This document shows, one piece after another, positions 5,165 to 8,637 of a stretch of DNA of 8,637 nt. The notes under the pieces were generated by a model, which was not told the DNA's origin, ran no database searches, and worked only from the letters and a program-made list of their open reading frames with translations. Numbering within the stretch: the stretch's first letter is position 1; each line of letters begins with the position of its first letter. A program made the translations under genes and the position numbers. This DNA comes from Nitrospirota bacterium (GTDB lineage Bacteria > Nitrospirota > Thermodesulfovibrionia > Thermodesulfovibrionales > JdFR-85): assembly GCA_015485235.1 (NCBI GenBank), contig WFTX01000082.1:1-8637 (forward strand), in the 5' to 3' direction.

Positions 5165-7504
5165 TCAATACATATCCTCTGCCATGTACACTACCTCAGG
5201 CAGGAGATAGGAGACAAGGTCCCTGTAAGAGATCATTCCTATAAGCTTGTCATCCTCTGTGACCGGAAGATGGCGGATCTTCTTCTCTGACATCACATTG
5301 ATGGCCACCCCGATATCAGTGGATGCATCGAGAGTGACCGGTGCCTTTGTCATCACCTTCTCAATGGGGTCATCATTGAAGTTCACACTCTTGACAAAGC
5401 AGTGCATCACATCCCTCTCAGTGAAGATCCCGATCAGTTTTTCATCATCATCCATCACCAGGATGGACCCTACATTCTTCCCGTCCATGATAGTTACGGC
5501 ATCACCGATCTTGCAGTCCTTCTTGCACGTAACGATTACCGACGGCTTTGACTCCAACACATCCCTGAGTGTCATTTTGATACTCCTTTCAATGGTTTCC
5601 AGTTTTTCATAAGGTATCTGGAACCTCTCCTGTATGGCAATAACACTGTGCTTCCATATCTTCACGGCATCCACCGGGCAGGCATAGTAGCATGCCTTGC
5701 ACTTTGTGCAGTAGTCCCTGTCGATGATGAAGGCGTCCCTTGTCTCCTTCACCGCATCGAAGGCACAGGCCTCCTTGCAGAGACCGCACCGGATACACTG
5801 GGTCAGGTCTATGGTGAAAAGCCCCATCCCGTTACAGACCTTGGCCCTGCAGTACTTGTCATAGATGTGTTCCTCGTATTCCTCCCTGAAATACTTTATC
5901 GTACTCAGGACCGGGTTGGGAGCGCTCTGTCCGAGGCCGCAGAGGGAGCCTTCCTGGATGAACTTCCCGAGGTCGATAAGCTTCTGGAGGTCCCCGTCCT
6001 GGCCCTCACCATTGGTGATCCGCTCAAGTATCTGGAGCATCTGGTAAGTCCCGATACGGCAGGGTGGGCATTTCCCGCATGACTCGGCCTGAGTGAAAGA
6101 GAGAAAGTACTTGGCCACATCCACCATGCAGGTATCCTCGTCCATCACGACCATTCCACCGGAGCCCATCATGGAGCCTACCTTCCTGAGTGAGTCAAAG
6201 TCAACGGGAAGATCAAGATACTTCTCTGGAAGACAGCCTCCCGAAGGACCGCCTGTCTGGACGGCCTTGAACTTTTTATCCCCAAGGATACCGCCACCTA
6301 TGTCAAAGATAATCTCCCGGAGCGTGATGCCCATGGGCACCTCAACGAGTCCGGTGTTTTTCACCTTGCCGGTAAGGGCGAAGACCTTTGTTCCCGGCGA
6401 GGTCTCGGTCCCGATGGATCTGAACCAGTCCGCTCCGTTCTCTATTATCGGAGGCACACAGGCATATGTCTCGATATTGTTCAGGTTGGACGGCACTCCC
6501 CAGAGCCCGCCGCCCACCTCGGAAAGCCTGGGAGGCCTCGGTCTCGGGAAGCCCCTTTCTCCCTCTATCGATGCAACAAGAGCCGTGGACTCACCACAGA
6601 CAAAGGCACCGGCCCCTTCCCGGACATCGAGATGGAAGCTGAAATCCGTCCCGAGAATGTTATCACCCAGAAGCCCGATGTCCTCGGCCTGTTTTATTGC
6701 ATGAAGGAGGTTTTTTACTGCAAGGGGATATTCATGTCTCACATATATGAATCCGTACTCCGCATCAATGGCATAGGCACAGAGGAGCATACCCTCAATC
6801 AGACTGTGTGGGTCCCCCTCCATAATGGAACGGTCCATGAATGCCCCGGGGTCTCCTTCATCACCATTGGCTATCACAAATTTGAGGTCACCGGGAGCCT
6901 TCTTGGTATGAAGCCACTTCTTCCCCGCCGGAAAGCCTGCACCGCCCCGGCCCCTGAGTATCGCCCTGTCGACCTCATGGAGTACGTCGTCGGGGGTCAT
7001 CCCGGAGAGTGCCTTCTGGAGCGCAGAGTATCCGCCCACTGCTATGTAATGGTATATGTTTCTTGGATCAATCCTCCCGTTGTTCCTGAGGGCGATACGG
7101 AGCTGTTTCTTGTAAAAGGGAAGTTCATCCATCAATTCATGGGGCTCATCATAAAAGGAATCTCTATTCAAGAGGTGTCTGACAGGAAAACCGGCAGAGA
7201 AGGTATGGCTGACAATCTCGTCGGCATCCGAAGACTTTACCCTCTGGTAGAAAAACCCGAAGGGCTCAACCTTCATGACCGGCCCCTTCTGACAGAGGCC
7301 CTGACAGCCCGTCTTCACAACCTGTATCTCAAGCCCTGCCTCCTTTGCCTTCTCCTCTATCCTTTCTATCACCCTGTTTGCTCCGGTGGCCATACAGGCG
7401 GTCCCGGTGCAGACCCTGAGCCGCTCCTTGCCTTCAGGGAAGGTCTCATCCTGAAGGAGAAGTCTCAGGTTATTCAATTCCTCTACATTCTTCAGTCTTG
7501 CCAT
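5165..7504 (-). CDS. NuoF/HydB-like NADH-binding flavoprotein with C-terminal CBS pair
   Basis: This protein has 779 residues, against roughly 420 for NuoF and 600 for HydB. Residues 28-100 are a thioredoxin-like 2Fe-2S domain (Cys32, Cys37, Cys67, Cys71). The FMN/NADH core follows, with LRGRGGAGFPAGKKW (183-197) and ANGDEGDPGAFMDR (212-225). An SLBB-like region sits near 370-435. The N3 4Fe-4S site is SCGKCPPC (Cys476, Cys479, Cys482) plus Cys522. After CRAKVC (552-557) come two ferredoxin motifs (Cys570/573/576/580 and Cys599/602/605/609). Two CBS repeats occupy about 644-701 and 713-768, ending in the typical GIFTERD and GMISYRD strings. CBS pairs usually bind adenine nucleotides, so the diaphorase may be controlled by energy state; this is inference. 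The first CBS repeat also holds an unusual Cys660-x3-Cys664. The protein should exchange electrons between NAD(P)H and Fe-S partners. AGAGGTGA precedes the ATG. The reading frame is unbroken across the fusion. Confidence 0.9.
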   Translation of the reverse strand: MARLKNVEELNNLRLLLQDETFPEGKERLRVCTGTACMATGANRVIERIEEKAKEAGLEIQVVKTGCQGLCQKGPVMKVEPFGFFYQRVKSSDADEIVSHTFSAGFPVRHLLNRDSFYDEPHELMDELPFYKKQLRIALRNNGRIDPRNIYHYIAVGGYSALQKALSGMTPDDVLHEVDRAILRGRGGAGFPAGKKWLHTKKAPGDLKFVIANGDEGDPGAFMDRSIMEGDPHSLIEGMLLCAYAIDAEYGFIYVRHEYPLAVKNLLHAIKQAEDIGLLGDNILGTDFSFHLDVREGAGAFVCGESTALVASIEGERGFPRPRPPRLSEVGGGLWGVPSNLNNIETYACVPPIIENGADWFRSIGTETSPGTKVFALTGKVKNTGLVEVPMGITLREIIFDIGGGILGDKKFKAVQTGGPSGGCLPEKYLDLPVDFDSLRKVGSMMGSGGMVVMDEDTCMVDVAKYFLSFTQAESCGKCPPCRIGTYQMLQILERITNGEGQDGDLQKLIDLGKFIQEGSLCGLGQSAPNPVLSTIKYFREEYEEHIYDKYCRAKVCNGMGLFTIDLTQCIRCGLCKEACAFDAVKETRDAFIIDRDYCTKCKACYYACPVDAVKIWKHSVIAIQERFQIPYEKLETIERSIKMTLRDVLESKPSVIVTCKKDCKIGDAVTIMDGKNVGSILVMDDDEKLIGIFTERDVMHCFVKSVNFNDDPIEKVMTKAPVTLDASTDIGVAINVMSEKKIRHLPVTEDDKLIGMISYRDLVSYLLPEVVYMAEDMY

Positions 7505-7550
7505 ACTGGTTCACCTCTGGACTTTCTTTATAATAAGGTCAAAAACCAAA

Positions 7551-8054
7551 TTAATCAACCTCTGCCTCTTCCTCCTGCTCTATTGAGCTGATAAGTTCAG
7601 GAAGCTTCTTTTTCCCGATCTCCCCGACCACATCCTCATTAACCGTTGCAACCGGTGCCAGCCCGCAGCAGCCGACACAGCCGACGGTCTCAAGGGTCAG
7701 AGTCAGATCCTCCGTTGTCTCGCCAACCTCAATCTTGAAGTGTTCCTTCAGTGCATCAAGGACCTTTGACGCTCCCCTCACATGGCAGGCCGTCCCCATA
7801 CAGACACGGACGATCTTCTTCCCTCTTGGGCTGAAATGAAACTGATGATAGAAACTCGCCACCGAATATATCTCTGCCAGGGGGAGGCCGAGCTTCTTGG
7901 AGAGCCTTTCAAGGGCCTCACCGGGGAGATACCCGTAGTCCTCCTGAATCCTGTGAAGAATGGGTATGAGTAGCCCCTTCTTCTTGTCATGCTCGCAGAT
8001 GTGTTTCCCTACCTTGCCTATTTCCCTTTCAACATCAATCCTTTCTATATCCAT
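7551..8054 (-). CDS. NuoE/HydC-like 2Fe-2S subunit
   Basis: This 167-residue protein is of normal NuoE size. An N-terminal helical region (10-75) contains the typical LPILHRIQEDYGYLP and EIYSVASFYHQF segments. A thioredoxin-like 2Fe-2S domain follows, with VCMGTAC (Cys85, Cys90) and VGCVGCCG (Cys126, Cys130). Cys129 is an extra neighbouring cysteine. The subunit pairs with NuoF-type flavoproteins and holds the N1a-type cluster close to the FMN. Here that partner is the next gene, 46 nt downstream. The ATG at 8054 has GGAGG 5 nt before it. It follows cooS after a 100-nt gap filled with heptamer repeats. The acidic tail (EQEEEAEVD) is ordinary. HydC and NuoE cannot be separated by sequence reading alone. 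Confidence 0.9.
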   Translation of the reverse strand: MDIERIDVEREIGKVGKHICEHDKKKGLLIPILHRIQEDYGYLPGEALERLSKKLGLPLAEIYSVASFYHQFHFSPRGKKIVRVCMGTACHVRGASKVLDALKEHFKIEVGETTEDLTLTLETVGCVGCCGLAPVATVNEDVVGEIGKKKLPELISSIEQEEEAEVD

Positions 8055-8064
8055 CCGAACCTCC

Positions 8065-8149
8065 AGTTTGAGTTTTGAGTGTTGAGTTTTGAGCTAGGAA
8101 TTATTTAATTTTCCTTATATTCAACACTAATCACTCAACACTCATCACT
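8065..8149. repeat. Two opposed arrays of AGTGTTG-type heptamers between cooS and nuoE
   Basis: Plus-strand 8065-8093 reads AGTTTG, AGTTTTG, AGTGTTG, AGTTTTG, AG. Minus-strand 8149-8122 reads AGTGATG, AGTGTTG, AGTGATT, AGTGTTG with no spacing. The arrays face each other across about 28 nt of AT-rich DNA. TGAGTGTTGAGT (8076-8087) and ACTCAACACTCA (8133-8144) are a perfect 12-bp inverted pair. The mRNA could therefore fold into a long stem, in more than one 7-nt register, just upstream of the nuoE GGAGG. This could slow or shape expression between cooS and nuoE, or protect an mRNA end. It could also simply be an expanded short-repeat element. Confidence 0.7.
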
Positions 8150-8154
8150 GTCTT

Positions 8155-8637
8155 TTATCCAACTCCCTCATGGGGTCTTGCAGCGGATTCCAGTTTCCGT
8201 CTGTCAGCCATGCTGAGAAGCTTTCTCTCAACACCGAACCTGCCCGGCTCATACTTCCTGAGCTTGAGGGCCTCACGCTTTCTGTCGATATGCTCAAGGG
8301 ACTTCTGGAGTATCTCCTCTGGATCTGCTATGAACTCCAGCTTCCCGCCGACCCGTTCTTCCCATACCTCGGTCATTATCCTCTGAACCTCAGTGGATGC
8401 CTCAACAGGGCTTTCGGAGCCGAAGATAGTGTAAACACCTGATGCTACGAAATAACAGCCGATGGCAAGGGCCTTCTCACTCATCCACTCTGGAGCGATA
8501 CCCACTGCTGGAAGGTCGGCGATATCATCTCCAAGTCCGCCCTCTTCCGCCATCTGGGTGGCAACGGTAAGTATCCTGGAGTTGTCAACGCAGGCGCCAA
8601 GGTGAAGTATAGGGGGAATCCCTATTGCCTCACAGAC
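8155..8637 (-). CDS. cooS: Ni-Fe carbon monoxide dehydrogenase catalytic subunit, C-terminal part (cut by the right edge)
   Basis: The last 160 codons are visible, and the frame is open through the edge. An internal ATG at 8553 is not the start, because the 28 codons before it are conserved family sequence. Visible residues include LHLGACVDNSR, whose cysteine (visible residue 16) corresponds to a cluster C ligand of CooS (Cys526 in the C. hydrogenoformans CODH-II). PEWMSEKA follows, with the active-site lysine (residue 55, equal to Lys563 there). The 39-residue spacing is close to the 37 of that enzyme. The enzyme interconverts CO and CO2 with ferredoxin-type carriers. VGGKLEFIADPEEI and HIDRKREALKL match the usual C-terminal end. 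A further basic tail of about 34 residues then follows, longer than in CODH-II. Whether acetyl-CoA synthase genes lie upstream cannot be seen. A stand-alone CooS and a CODH/ACS subunit are both possible. Confidence 0.92.
   Translation of the reverse strand, partial: VCEAIGIPPILHLGACVDNSRILTVATQMAEEGGLGDDIADLPAVGIAPEWMSEKALAIGCYFVASGVYTIFGSESPVEASTEVQRIMTEVWEERVGGKLEFIADPEEILQKSLEHIDRKREALKLRKYEPGRFGVERKLLSMADRRKLESAARPHEGVG

Noticed and set aside
6632..7591. 319-codon plus-strand open frame opposite the NuoF-like gene
   Set aside because: It lies antisense to a protein with intact FMN, NADH and cluster motifs, and its translation shows no family features. It is a shadow frame.
2430..8054. 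Part of a membrane-bound respiratory complex I operon
   Set aside because: No NuoB, C, D, I or membrane subunit is present. The neighbours are cooS and an extra Fe-S protein, and the NuoF-like subunit has HydB-type additions.
8065..8149. CRISPR array or transposon end
   Set aside because: The units are 7 bp and contiguous, with no spacers, no target-site duplication and no transposase nearby.
8155..8553. A complete 132-residue gene starting at the ATG at 8553
   Set aside because: The frame stays open to the edge, and the preceding 28 codons encode conserved CooS sequence including LHLGACVDNSR, so 8553 is an internal methionine.

Overview
The window looks like a chromosomal piece from a strict anaerobe that metabolises C1 compounds. 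Its right three quarters is a minus-strand operon that begins beyond the right edge. In order it holds the C-terminal part of a Ni-Fe carbon monoxide dehydrogenase (cooS, visible 160 residues), a NuoE-like 2Fe-2S protein, a NuoF-like flavoprotein with an added C-terminal CBS pair, a 204-residue multi-cluster Fe-S protein, and a NuoG-like protein. No membrane subunit of complex I is present. The set is therefore best read as a soluble NAD(H)-linked diaphorase module tied to CO dehydrogenase, of the kind seen in HydBC/NuoEFG-type oxidoreductases. Such a module could move electrons between CO or ferredoxin and NAD(P). Cysteine motifs predict about three 2Fe-2S and ten 4Fe-4S clusters in the four accessory proteins. 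Base composition is near 50% GC by eye. The phylum cannot be fixed from the sequence; a Nitrospirota or Desulfobacterota-type anaerobe is my inference from the gene content.

Left to right: positions 3-167 (+) are the last 54 codons of an unrecognised gene. A cytosolic-looking SGNH hydrolase (294-836, -) follows and ends at a likely terminator (254-284). Next is a minus-strand toxin-antitoxin pair: a ribbon-helix-helix antitoxin (1332-1577) overlapping a PIN-domain RNase toxin (934-1335). A TGATA/TATCA-rich palindromic operator overlaps the pair's apparent -10 box. This segment looks more AT-rich than the rest. A DUF3786 gene (1699-2376, +) runs divergently from the toxin-antitoxin pair and convergently toward the CODH operon. 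Its last codons lie inside the operon's apparent intrinsic terminator (2366-2398).

The CODH operon occupies 2430 to the right edge. Gaps between its genes are 46-100 nt. The two longest gaps carry short degenerate repeats: AGTGTTG-type heptamers in two opposed arrays between cooS and nuoE, and TATTGG units in front of nuoG. The most unusual points are the NuoF-CBS fusion, the free-standing copy of the NuoF N3-cluster region without its FMN/NADH domain, and the inverted heptamer arrays.
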